Source: Panax quinquefolius
Lineage: Eukaryota; Streptophyta; Magnoliopsida; Apiales; Araliaceae
Assembly (NCBI GenBank): GCA_020205615.1
Contig: CM035160.1
Coordinates: forward strand, 4,256,437 to 4,320,436
DNA length: 64,000 nucleotides
Reading direction: 5' to 3'
The notes beneath the pieces are model-generated. The model was not told the DNA's origin, did not search any database, and saw only the letters and a list, made by a program, of their open reading frames with translations. Position 1 is the first letter of the stretch. Every line of letters starts with the position of its first letter. Both the position numbers and the translations under genes were made by a program. Below are positions 11,401-21,744 of this stretch, piece after piece.

Positions 11401-13806
11401 ACTCAAATCCATTAAATTTTATGACCATTCTACCATTTTATCCGGCCAAACTTCAGCTATGTTTTTCTATCTCCAAGTCCTTTTTTACCATCTTTGATCC
11501 TAAATGGTTTAAACACTAGTACAAGATCCAAAAGATAACAACAAAGGAGAAGGAGACATCACAAATGCTAGTGGCCGAATAATTATTTATTCATGACCAA
11601 ATGTTTTAAAAGAAAAAATATGTATTGTTAATTACTCTTCAATACTCGGTCAAACCAAAGGACCATTAACCATATGTCTATGTGAGACTCTCCAAAGTAA
11701 AAGAAAGGACAATCACCCATGTGATTGTCAACTAACACATTCACATGAATATGTAAGGTAAAAGAACAAAAAGGACACCCACCTATGTGGGTTTTGAAAG
11801 TAAAGTGGCCTTCACTTGAATTTGGGCAACGGTTCTTCAGCAATAATACTGGAATACCTTCAACAGCGTTTGGGAAGGGGGGCTATTTTAGGATATAGAA
11901 TATTACCAACTGGGCCTAATACATAAGCCCCAACTATCTTATATTTACAAGGCCTAAAGGCCCAAGGGAAATCCTCCCCAGTTACTAGATACTCTCATTA
12001 TACTTAGCGTACCGCGTATTGGTACTTGCGTACTCAAATGGGTTAGTATTACATACGGACACACCAATATTCTAAATTTAGCATACCGAAAAATTTCTTT
12101 ATTGTTTTAACTATAATTGCACAAATATCAATATTATAACTTAGTATTGGTTGCTCAAAGGTTATATTTGTACTCAAATATATATAAAATAATCAACTTG
12201 TTGATTCATCTAAAAATTTTCTATAAGACTTGGGCAGTGTTTGTTTGGATCTTAATGGCTCTGAATAGGTGTGCCTCTGATTCGGTCAGAGGCACAACTT
12301 GTTTGGTAAATATTTTTATGCCTCTTAATACCTCTTAATCGGATAGATTTAAAAATAATGCTTTACCCTTCAGAGCCCCATCTGAGCGAAAATTTGTTTT
12401 TTTTGGACAAAAATAACCTCAACAATATTACAAAATTCTTCCTTTATCCCCCAATACAATTTTAACCATACTGATATTTCTTAGCTCATAGTCCGTTTGC
12501 TTTTCGTCGGTAATGGAGCATCTAAATTAACATTTTCAGAGATTTTCTTTCCATTTATTCGATTCATTTTCTGATACAGAAAGTTTTGGTGGTTGAAGAT
12601 AGATAGATAAAGATAGAGATCGAAAGTTGAGGTACAGCCCATGAAGCTTTACTTACCCCAAACCCAACATTAATTAAGATTCTTAGCTTTTTCTAAGGGT
12701 TTTAAAATGGGAGACTTCAACATAGATGATGAAATTGATAATGATATGCATACATACACATATAATTATACAGAGATTAAAAAAAGTGAAGAAATTAAAA
12801 GATGGAGCTCGTGAGGGTTTCCTGCACTTTCTCTCTCTACAATTATTTTATACAAGTCTTTTTATCTATTCCGAGGTAAGGAGATAATATTATTGTTCTG
12901 TTTTCCCAATTCATTATTAAAATTAAAATTAAAATATTAATTATTATTAATATTAATTGGATTTGATACAATTTGTTTCATCATATTGTTGTCAAAATAT
13001 TATAAATATATATTTAAAATACTATTCGAACATTTTTTTTACTATCAAACATGTTTTTGCTTAAACTGTTCAGAGGGTTAAAATGGTAAAATACTATTAT
13101 TCAGACATTTTTAAAAAGTTAATTATCAAACAACATTTTTTCATTCAGATACAATTCTAGATAGATAGTCTATATTATTCAGATGTCTATACTGTTTAGA
13201 TCTTAACCGTTAATTTTATCAAACACCACCTTAGTTTTATAACATTTATATTCTAACAGAATTCCAAAACTTATATAAATATACTATCACACTTTAGTTA
13301 TATATGGAATAAACATAAGGCAGAGGTAAGCGCTATTGAGCTCCCTCACTCTCTAAAATACAATGAAACCATTACACCGATTGATGTGCAACTACTAATC
13401 TGAAAAGCTTGAGAAACCATTATAAAATACAACAACTGGATTTTGAATTGTTTAGAAAATAAATTAACAACTGCAAGCAAACAGGTTTAAGCTTAATTAT
13501 AAATACCAAGCAAGCAGCAGATTTTGAACATGGGCAAGTAATTGGTACCTCTTTGTCATCGGTGACCTTAAGAACCAATTTACCGTCGCAGTTTCTGTAT
13601 TTCATTACATAACGCGTCTATTTCCCCAAAAAATATGTCAAAAAAATTACAGAAAAGATCAATTCAACGATTCGTAAGGGAATTACAAATAAAATAAAAT
13701 AAAATAAAGTATGACTGAAGAGAGAAAATAATACTTTATCGGGATGGGCACTAAACAACAGAACCGATCTTTCAACGAAATCGTCCCACGATGTAATGTA
13801 AACCAT
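8445..13806 (-). CDS. SRP9: Signal recognition particle 9-kDa protein (SRP9), four exons
   Basis: SRP9 pairs with SRP14 to bind the Alu domain of the SRP RNA and mediates elongation arrest in the cytosol. Minus-strand exons are 13735-13806, 13549-13617, 8960-9053 and 8445-8521. All junctions are GT-AG and phases agree, giving 312 nt and 103 residues, the usual plant length. The protein starts MVYITSWDDFVERS. Exon 2 gives RYVMKYRNCDGKLVLKVTDD, exon 3 CLKFKTDQAQDAKK and NNIFFTLMARGP, and exon 4 a basic tail KKGRGRKQ. These are the conserved plant SRP9 segments. The family usually has a Glu after AKKM where this copy has Val. Intron 2 (9054-13548, 4.5 kb) is unusually long for such a small gene and is full of repeats. 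A poly-A run in the DNA at 8312-8330 lies in the 3' flank. Confidence 0.95.
10702..11195. mobile_element. Probable small non-autonomous transposon rich in GGTTCGG/ACCGGT
   Basis: It begins AGGGGTGGGCAAA followed by repeated CGGTTCGGT and ACCGGTCC blocks. An AT-trinucleotide tract lies in the middle, and degenerate complementary sequence (ACCGGTCCAACC, GGGTTGCCACT) is at the right. This start is shared by a common dispersed plant family. The ends are imperfect and the limits approximate. It lies in the spacer of the inverted-repeat element. Confidence 0.4.
10899..11055. repeat. (ATA/AAT)n microsatellite
   Basis: About 155 bases made almost entirely of TAA, AAT and ATT trinucleotides with occasional interruptions, within SRP9 intron 2. 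Confidence 0.9.
12232..13230. mobile_element. Possible degenerate DNA transposon in SRP9 intron 2
   Basis: The left end GGGCAGTGTTTGTTTGG and the reverse complement of the right end (AGGTGGTGTTTGATAAAATT) are similar. Shared inner motifs (TTCAGA, GGATCTTAA/GTTAAGATCTAA) occur in opposite orientation. TGTTTG-type termini are seen in several plant MITE families. No convincing target duplication was found, so limits and class are tentative. Confidence 0.4.
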
Positions 13807-14863
13807 TCTATATCGATTTGTATGTTATATAGATATAGAAAGAGAGAGTATATATTTAGAAAAATAAAAGAAAGAGAGAGTATATTAACTCTCAGAGGCC
13901 GACGTTGATCTATGGAGGAGAGAGGTTTTCAGGTTCTAGTTCATATGGAATTAGTGCTCTATATATCTATATATATTTGAGTGGATCGGGTTTTTACAGT
14001 TTGTCGGGCTAGAATGCAAGTCCATGAGATGAGAGTTCGGTAGCAAATAGATTTGTTACACACGAAAAGTAAATATCAGGCTAATTCCAATAAATACCAC
14101 GAAATTCCCAAAAAACATTAATTTTGAATTTAAGATTTTACAAATTGATCATAAAAAAAATCTAAAGAGAATATATTTCTAATACGCAGGAGTATATCGT
14201 ATGTGAATGTAAATATTCCAGCATTCATATTTATAAATACGACACAATTTATATAAACCTTGTATGAAATGTGTTTTAATATTTGATGAATATATATTTT
14301 TTTTAAATGGTTGAATGAACATCTAATAATATTAGATATTTGTACTCTGACAATAAATAATATACGAATAATATACTTGTCTTGCATGTTTTCAAATTTC
14401 TTAGGAGCGTTAGTGTTATATTATATTGTAAATTTTATTTAATTGAAAATATACTATATTATATAAAATAATAAATCTCTTTAATTATGTTTTATTGATT
14501 GATTTACTCGAGGCTCAAAACTCTACAATAAGTCTCAGACAGAGTATTAGAAGGAAATTTGTTGTGGATAAATTAAAAATACCTGAATATGGTAGTTTAC
14601 AGTCATGCAATTAAAATGAAAAAAAATAGTCATACGTATAGGAGTCAGCATTTCAATAATCACTGCCGCCTATAACCGATTACAGTACATGTATAATTGA
14701 ATGTCAAGACACCAATCATCTGCTTATATACCATTTAGTCATGTCACTAAGGAACACAGAAATTGCAATGGTTGTGAAACTGGACAATGCAGCAGAATGT
14801 GACTCCATGCGGTATCGGGTTTGGCTGCGGCCTGCAGTGATGAAATCCATGAAATATATATGG
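13807..14863. other. SRP9 5' flank and intergenic DNA
   Basis: Between the SRP9 start codon and the next coding exon. Contains GAGAGA-rich tracts near 13840-13880, which probably belong to the SRP9 5' UTR or promoter. No TATA box or other gene could be assigned with confidence. Confidence 0.5.
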
Positions 14864-15759
14864 TCATGGGGATGGAACCTTGCGAGCATATCCCAATACC
14901 ATCACAAATTCCGTAGCTGAGGAGCCAATTGTTGCAGATACTCTTTCTGATGTTGCAGATACTGTTTGTAGCCACAATTCAACCAGACTATGCAGTTGCA
15001 ATGTGGGCATCACCGGCTGACCCATGCATCTGATCTCAACCTACAGCAAAAATAAATTCACTATCAAAATAGATGGAACCGGGCTTCACCAAAAATAAAA
15101 CCCCCTCAGAAAAGAATAAAAGAAAATGAGGCACAGACAAGTCATTTGGCTACTCAAAACGTTTTTTTTTTTTCATCACATGGATTTATGGTAATTCCTG
15201 AAATAACTCGATTTTGTAGGAGAGACTTGTTTTTAGGTCAATCGTGGTTACTGCAGAAACTGAAGGAAGCTATAGAATTAAGAAGAGTCAGGGTAGAATC
15301 TCTACAACACATTCACATTGATTTTTAAGAGATCAAGGCCTTTCAGGCAACCCAAAAATTGAAGTTTCAAATCAGTTTCATCAGTAGTTTGGCTTTTGGG
15401 GTTGGGTGCATTTCATCTTTGATTTGTTGAGACTCATGCAAGTGCACAGTGCACAGCTATGATGGACTGATTATTGCAAAACTGAAATTCCATTGGAATT
15501 AAAGAGCCCAAATTCATTCACTAAATGATGCAAGTTGCAGCTTGCTACAGCAAATATGAATGATTTTAGTTAAAATGATTATTAAAAAAATGTCAAGACA
15601 TGCTTATGCATACCACTAGTCCACAACTATATGAAGCACTTTTTATCTATCATATTAATACTGCTAAATTTATAATAGTTGGCTACCTCTTCTTCACTTG
15701 GAAGGTCTAGTTTCTTCATCAAGTACTTCTGGACAGAAGAAACGGATGCACTCCCATCC
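14864..15759 (-). pseudogene. C-terminal RAWUL-domain piece of a DRIP-like RING E3 ubiquitin ligase (partial gene)
   Basis: Two minus-strand exons, 15687-15759 and 14864-15040, join in phase through GT-AG sites (intron 15041-15686). They encode DGSASVSSVQKYLMKKLDL, then VEIRCMGQPVMPTLQLHSLV and GSSATEFVMVLGYARK, ending at TGA. This matches the C-terminal RAWUL (ubiquitin-like) domain of plant DRIP1/DRIP2-type E3 ligases, which ubiquitinate DREB2A in Arabidopsis. These proteins are usually over 400 residues with an N-terminal RING. Here only about 83 residues can be found. The first exon begins with the last base of a split codon, so an upstream exon is required, but none was recognised in 15760-17629 or in 20755-21509. 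The frame is undamaged, so this could be a truncated copy, or a gene whose 5' exons are displaced beyond the solo LTR or lost in the gap. Confidence 0.75.
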
Positions 15760-17629
15760 CTGCGAAAAACAGACAAATTTAATATAACAACGAAAAATCA
15801 GATAAAATTTTAATATAGCAACCTGGGAGCCAAAGGATATGTCAGCTCCTGAAATCAACAATAATCTTCCAAACTCTTAACTAAGGCAAATATTTAGGAT
15901 GTATAAGCAAAAGCCTCAACAGCTTACTGCATCAAGTTGACATCTACAAAGGTGCACCCACTGACCACTGCTGATCTCATATCAGATACTCCTGGTTTAT
16001 AATTTCACACCAGCTAGAAGGGAAAAAGTGCATCATTGATATTTTGCAACTTAGAGAAAGCACAATTAATCATTACTGTTTTTTTTCCTTTTTACTTATT
16101 TGATAAGTAAAAACTCAAGGTCGTACATTACTCCTTAGTCCAAACTTGTTCAATCTACTTTGTGGTTTGTAGTCAAATTCAATAATCATAGTCAAGGTGT
16201 GAAAGTTGAGCAGCCTTTGGTTGACAGTGTTATACATAGAAAGCTAATTTAGAATGTGAGATTTCCCCACAGATAATCAGCCTGGTAGATAGATAGAGAG
16301 GCTCAAACAAATTATTCAAATTCTGAAGACAATTCATCCATAATAAAAAGATGTATCTTGATATAACACTCTTAGAAATCACCACCTGGGCAATGCGATA
16401 ACCAGTCAGAGAACTGCACATTCTTGAAACATGATCCAAGTATCATCTTATAATGCTGTAAGTAATCCACAACCACTAATTCAAGCTTGGTGGCAGCTGA
16501 ACATATATTGGGAATATACCCTTGTTCGTAAGAAAAATTCTCATCGTATTTCTGGAAAAACTGAAAGAAGGAAAACTAAACCCAGGCTTATCACTCATGA
16601 TTTCTACGGAATCACATGTAAATAAGAACATAGAAGTTAAAATAATTATTCAAACAAGATATAGTGCTGGTCCCAAAATTTGGTGCCTCTCAAAAGAACA
16701 GAACATGTGTGGTCCATGGGATATATCATGGTAATGCATGGTTACTTCTACTTGGGATATAAATTCTTGAAGAAAGTCATGGTAGCATACAGGAAACTAT
16801 AATTAGTTAACCGCAAACCGACCGACTCAGAGAGAGATGCAACCTTCGAATAAAAGAACCTCCAGCTTAGAGTGGAGGCAGGGTATATTGATGTATACAT
16901 GTCTGGAAGATATTGCAAGTGTTTAAGGTCGGACTGTTGGAGTGAGGAAAATAATGAAAGAGAGGACTGGAACTAGCTTGTGCTAAATTGAGTTAATCTG
17001 TTAAACTGAATCTGTATTATTTGGGTTTGCTTTCGGAAATAAATGAAGTGTTAAATTCATGCTACTTTACTAACTTTGTTATTACGTATTAAGAAATTAT
17101 TTTTAAGCCTTTTACAATTTCAGACATGACTTAAAAATGGTGCTTGTGGATCTTGAATGAACTTTCCAAGTAAGTGGGTGTTATGATGCGCATTAAGAAA
17201 GTAAATAGACCTCAGAAAGAACCGCGAATCTGATCGAGTAACCTAGTGCCATGACTGCCATCATAGTTGACTGCCATCATAGTAGAGAGTGGAGACTTTT
17301 TCATACGGTTAAATATTATGTTTTGGATTTTAATTTATATAAAATTTTATTGTGCAATATACTTTTGAAATAAAATAAATAATGTATAAATTGTATATTA
17401 TTAACGACTTGTCGCATACGGACGCCATGGGGGGCGCCTTATCGTCTAGGCGTCCTGGCGGTCAACTACCATCGCGTCCAGCCTTGGCGCCGTGACAACT
17501 ATGAGTGCCATAAATATTTATCTACAGACGCCGACTCCAATCTAATAATCTTCTCACTAGTTATTTAGAGTAAGTTGGAAGTTAACATTGATGAACAAAT
17601 ATGAGGAAAAAGAGTCGCCTGATAGAAAT
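15760..17629. other. No coding exon recognised upstream of the DRIP-like piece
   Basis: Searched on the minus strand for the RING, basic middle region and the segment normally preceding RAWUL. None was found. A GC-richer patch at about 17405-17500 (containing GGGGCGCCTTATCG) looks unlike its surroundings but was not assigned. Confidence 0.5.
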
Positions 17630-18085
17630 TGTAACACCCTAGTCCCATATCATAACATGTGAGATACTTTGATGTGTATATAAAGACTCAAGTTGATATC
17701 ATTTGGATCTGACAAAAAATAGGTTTGGGTTAGTTTTGAGTTACATAAAATATGTTTGGGTTGGTTTTGGAACCAAAATCATATTACCTATATTTAATAT
17801 GGGTTATATGGTTTGGATTTAAATGGTTATGGATCGAATCAAGGTCGACCTATTTTTCAAATTATAGTTTCACTAAAATCTTAATTTCTGTTATACTACA
17901 AGAGTCTTATTTTAATTTTTTAGACCCAAGTTTGAAACTAAAATTTTTAATTGATGTGGCTAATTTGAGTATTAAAAACATTAATTTTATAAAATTTACA
18001 TTAATAATTATTATGTTAATTAAAATTAATGAAATTATTGACAATTTTATTACAATAATCATAAATATTATTTTTTGGAGTATAT

Positions 18086-18385
18086 ATATAATCGGTAAAT
18101 ATTTTTTTTGGGGAGTGGGAGTAGGGAGTGGGGGGCGGGGCGTGGGGGGGGGCATGGGGGTGTGTATACATAATAAATAAATAATATTTTTGGCTCAGTG
18201 CTGGGAGGGGAGGTGGGGTGGGGGGGGGGTGGGAGGCGGGGTGGGATGAGGTGTGTGGGGGCGTCTGTGGCACAGGCTGAGAGGTGGGTGTCCGCAAGGT
18301 GGGGGTGTATCATAATCAATAAATATTATTTTTTGGGGGGTGAGGTGAGAGGAGGGGAGGGGAGGGGTGGGGGTCTATACATAAT
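18086..18385 (+). repeat. G-rich minisatellite, about three units of ~110-120 bp
   Basis: Each unit has an AT block (ATAATAAATAAATAATATTTTT, TCAATAAATATTATTTTT or AATTAATAAATATTACT-like) followed by a G-tract block with runs of 4-9 G. Starts are near 18086, 18175 and 18315. The G-tracts are dense enough to form G-quadruplexes on the plus strand. It lies within the solo LTR. The open frames across it are low-complexity Gly/Pro artefacts. Confidence 0.8.
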
Positions 18386-18467
18386 TAATAAATATTACTA
18401 AAAGTGTTAACTTTATTATGGATTAATTCCATAATTAGTGAAATGATTTTTATATATAATTAGAAAT

Positions 18468-20327
18468 GGCAAAACTATGATTTTCACCACTAAACTTGGC
18501 ACGTTTTACTTAATACACCACTGAACTTTTAACTTTTTGGATATTAAACTAATTAAAAAATTTTAATTGGGTCATTCCGTCCAAAATAGTTGACAGACGT
18601 TAAAGTAAATATTTGACGTGACGTGATGTGCAAAAAAAAAAAAAAAATTGCTTATGTGGCAAAAAAAAAAAATCAAAAGCAGATTAAAAAAAAAATTAAA
18701 ATTTTAATGTTTTAAAAATAACAAAAACATAATAAAATACAACAAAAATTAAAAAAAATTAAAAAAACAGATTTAAAAAAAATAGAATTCTATAAAAATG
18801 AAATTTTTTAAAACAGCTTTTTTAAAAAAAATAGTTTTTTTAAAAAACAGTTTTTTTTAAAACAGATTTTTTTTTAAAAACAGCTTTTTTTAAAACACAG
18901 AATTTTTAAAAATAGAATTTTAAAAAAAAATATTTTTTAAAAACATATTTTTAAAAAAATAGAACTTTTTTAAAACAGTTTTTTTTTTTAAAAAAGATTT
19001 TAAAAAATAGAATTAAGAAAAAGCAGGACTTTTTAAAAAAAGATTTTTAAAAAATTGATCTTTTTAAAAATAGATTTTTTTAAAACAGATTTTTAAAAAT
19101 TGAATTTTTTTAAAACAGTTTTTAAAAAATCATTTTTTAAAAAAAACAGATTTTAAAAAAATAGAATTCTAAAAAATATAATTTTTGAAAAAACATTTTT
19201 TTAAAAATAGAAATTTTTTAAAACAGTTTTTTTAAAAAACAGATTTTTTAAAAAAGAGAAATTTTAAAAACATCTTTTTTAAAATGGAACTTTTAAAATA
19301 TATATTTTTTTAAAAACAGTTTTTCAAAAAATCAAATTTTTTAAAATAGCTTTTAAAAAAATAGAATTCTAAAAAAAATTTTTTTTTAAAAAAATAGAAT
19401 TTTTTAAAACAGCTTTTTTAAAAAATTTCTACCGTTTTTAAAAATCTTATAAATTCTATTTTTATAAAAAAATTAAAAAATTTCTACCGCTTTTTTAAAA
19501 ATCTGTTTAAAAAAATTTCTACCGTTTTTTTACAAATTCTATTTTTAAAAATCTGTTTAAAAAGCTGTTTTTAAAAATTTTATTTTAAAAAAAAAATATT
19601 TTTTAAAAAAGTATATATTTTTAAATTCTATTTTTAAAAAAATCTGTTTTTTCAAAAATTCTGTTTTTAAAAAATCTATTTTTTAAAAAATCTACTTTTA
19701 AAAAAAAAAACTGTTTTTAAAAAATTATTTTTATAGCTTTTAAAAAAACTGTTTTAAAATCACATTTTAAAAAAGTTCTACTTTTTTAAAAATCTGTTTT
19801 TTAAAAAGTTCCATTTTTAAAAAATATTTTTTAAAAAAAAAAGCTGTTTTAAAAAATTCTATTTTTTTAAAAAATGTTTTTTAAAAAGTATATTTTTTTA
19901 GAATTCTATTTTTTTTAAAAACTGTTTTTAAAAAAATTGCTTTTTTGAAAAAACTGTTTTTAAAAAAATATATTTTTATAGAATTCTATTTTTTTTTTAA
20001 AAAGCTGTTTTCAAAAATATATATTTTTTAAAAAATCTGTTTTTTAAAATTTTTGTTGTATTTTATTATGTTTTTGTTATTTTAAAACTTTAAAATGTTA
20101 AATTTTTTTAAAATCTGTTTTAATATTTTTTGCCACATAAGCAAATTATTTTATTTTTTGTCACATCAGTACATAGTCGTCATTTACTTTAACGTCATCA
20201 ACTATTTTGGACTGGAATGACCCAATTAAAATTTTAATTAGTTTAATGATGTAATCCAAAAATTAAAAGTTCAGTGGTGTATTAAATAAAACGTGCCAAG
20301 TTTAGTGGTGAAAATCATAGTTTTGCC
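18468..20327. mobile_element. Foldback/Mutator-like MITE, 1.86 kb, giant hairpin
   Basis: Terminal inverted repeats of about 190-200 bp start GGCAAAACTATGATTTTCAC at the left and end with its complement at the right. Flanking 10-bp direct repeats AATTAGAAAT (18458-18467) and AATTACAAAT (20328-20337) differ at one base. A 9-11 bp duplication fits Mutator-like elements. Between the repeats is about 1.5 kb of T/A tracts. The left half is dominated by TTTAAAACAG-type motifs and the right half by their complement CTGTTTTAAA. Nearly the whole element is therefore self-complementary around about 19400. There is no coding capacity. Confidence 0.88.
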
Positions 20328-20754
20328 AATTACAAATGTATAAATTACAAAAGTATGTAATATGTAATATGTATATGTGTTATATAAGAATGTAGTGTAA
20401 TAATGCATACATATTGATGTATTAGCTCTACAAAGTGTAGAAAACTATTTAGACTAATATGGGTCAAAAGTAGTTAAACTAGATCCAACCCATATTTATA
20501 ATAATAATATGGGTCCAAAACCAAACCAATTCATATCCTAAAATTTAGTTAACCAACCCAATAGATCCAAGTAGTTTTGGTTAACTATATGATTTTCAAC
20601 TTAAATTACCAGGTCTAATATCATTAATACCTTCAATAATGACCTTTTGGGTGCGTCTGTGGTAGGCTAAGATGGACCCAAGAAGATATTATTGAGACAA
20701 ACGCATTGGGCCTTATAATGCTATAATTTGATTTGGAATTCCAGGGTTGTTACA

Positions 20755-21509
20755 GAAATTATATACTAACCAAACCCAAGCCATAATAATACCAGAAGAT
20801 AGATGAAATGGTAAAAGATATTGTATGCCGAGAGAGAAAAGCATTGAATTTGAATAGGCTTAAATATAATTTACTACCCTAAACTATAAGTCATATTCCA
20901 CTTCGGGGATCCACCTTTTAATTTTGTCAATTAGATGATTGAACTATCAATTTTTTTCACTTTCATTCATTGGCCTACGCCGCGTCGAAATTGTCGACGT
21001 GGCACTTGAAAATGGGGCCATCTACAACCGATGTGTCTTACAAAAATAATTTTTCATCATTTTGTTAAATTAAAATGTTTAACTATGGGCAAATTTGGCA
21101 AATCAATTTTATTCTCTATTAAAACAAAACAAAACAAAACCAAGTTAAATCTCCTTCTATCGAGCTGTAAAAAATCCCCCAAATCTTTCGATCAGATCTT
21201 CTCAAATGAGCCCTACTTCGAACTTAAGGAGCGGATGCCTCACCGATCCCAAACTCATTGCCCAAATGCGATCGGCGGTTGACGACGACGTTGCAGACCA
21301 CGATCCATCCTCAAAACACTCAGGCCCTCGACCCGACCACGAAGTCCGTCGACATCGCATGAGCCAAAGCGATGGATGAGCTCGATGAGATTGAGTTGTC
21401 GCATGGCCGGATTCCGCCCGATAGGGACGAGGATTCCGGAAGAAGAAGAAGTGTGAGGTTATTTTTTATTTTATTTTTCTTTGACCAGTACAAGTGTGAG
21501 GTTATCTAA
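20755..21509 (+). other. Region before the assembly gap, with an unassigned GC-rich stretch
   Basis: Bases about 21195-21455 are much richer in G+C than the surroundings and look coding on the plus strand: one frame reads LDPTTKSVDIA, a stop, then AKAMDELDEIELSHG. Stops break every frame over this length and I do not recognise the protein. It does not resemble the membrane-anchor exon expected for the GAUT gene. It could be a gene fragment or the 5' exon of something lost in the gap. Confidence 0.35.
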
Positions 21510-21609
21510 NNNNNNNNNNNNNNNNNNNNNNNNNNNNNNNNNNNNNNNNNNNNNNNNNNNNNNNNNNNNNNNNNNNNNNNNNNNNNNNNNNNNNNNNNNN
21601 NNNNNNNNN
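21510..21609. other. Assembly gap, 100 N
   Basis: Exactly 100 consecutive N, the conventional filler for a gap of unknown size. The missing 5' exons of the GAUT gene may lie here. Confidence 0.99.
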
Positions 21610-21744
21610 GACTAATTGATATCCTTGTGTAAGGCTTGATTTGTAGTTCAGGTAATCTTCATATTTAGTTTAGACCTCTCTACACCCCTCCTCGCACTCT
21701 GGCCGTTGCTATAAGCATATCTTTTTTATTTTAATTTGTGGCAG

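Larger units (their letters stand above)
10167..11980. mobile_element. Long inverted-repeat (foldback) element in SRP9 intron 2
   Basis: Arm 1 (10167-10565) and arm 2 (11571-11980) are diverged reverse complements of about 400 bp with a spacer of about 1 kb. Both outer ends read TGGGGAGGATTTCCCTTGG, and both inner ends read GCCACTAGCATTTGT. Shared inner blocks include GTTGCCCAAATTCAAGTGA and CATATTCATGTGAATG. No clear target-site duplication was found. Long terminal inverted repeats are common in Mutator-like or foldback elements, but the class is an inference. Confidence 0.75.
17630..20754 (+). mobile_element. Solo LTR (TGTAACACCC...GGGTTGTTACA) interrupted by a foldback element
   Basis: The left end TGTAACACCCTAG and right end GGGTTGTTACA are TG/CA LTR termini, flanked by the 5-bp duplication GAAAT (17625-17629 and 20755-20759). 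Removing the foldback element and its extra target copy leaves about 1255 bp, a plausible LTR length. No internal retroviral-type domain, primer site or second LTR is present, so it is a solo LTR left by LTR-LTR recombination. Orientation is inferred from the TGTAACACCC start that many gypsy LTRs share. Confidence 0.8.

Noticed and set aside
15940..16020. Possible upstream exon of the DRIP-like gene on the minus strand
   Set aside because: It has a weak acceptor and a short frame, but the residues do not match the segment that precedes RAWUL and the phase does not fit.
17752..18401. Open frames up to 142 residues across the G-rich region, Gly- or Pro-rich on the two strands
   Set aside because: They are low-complexity readings of the G-tract minisatellite, with no conserved domain and overlapping frames on both strands.
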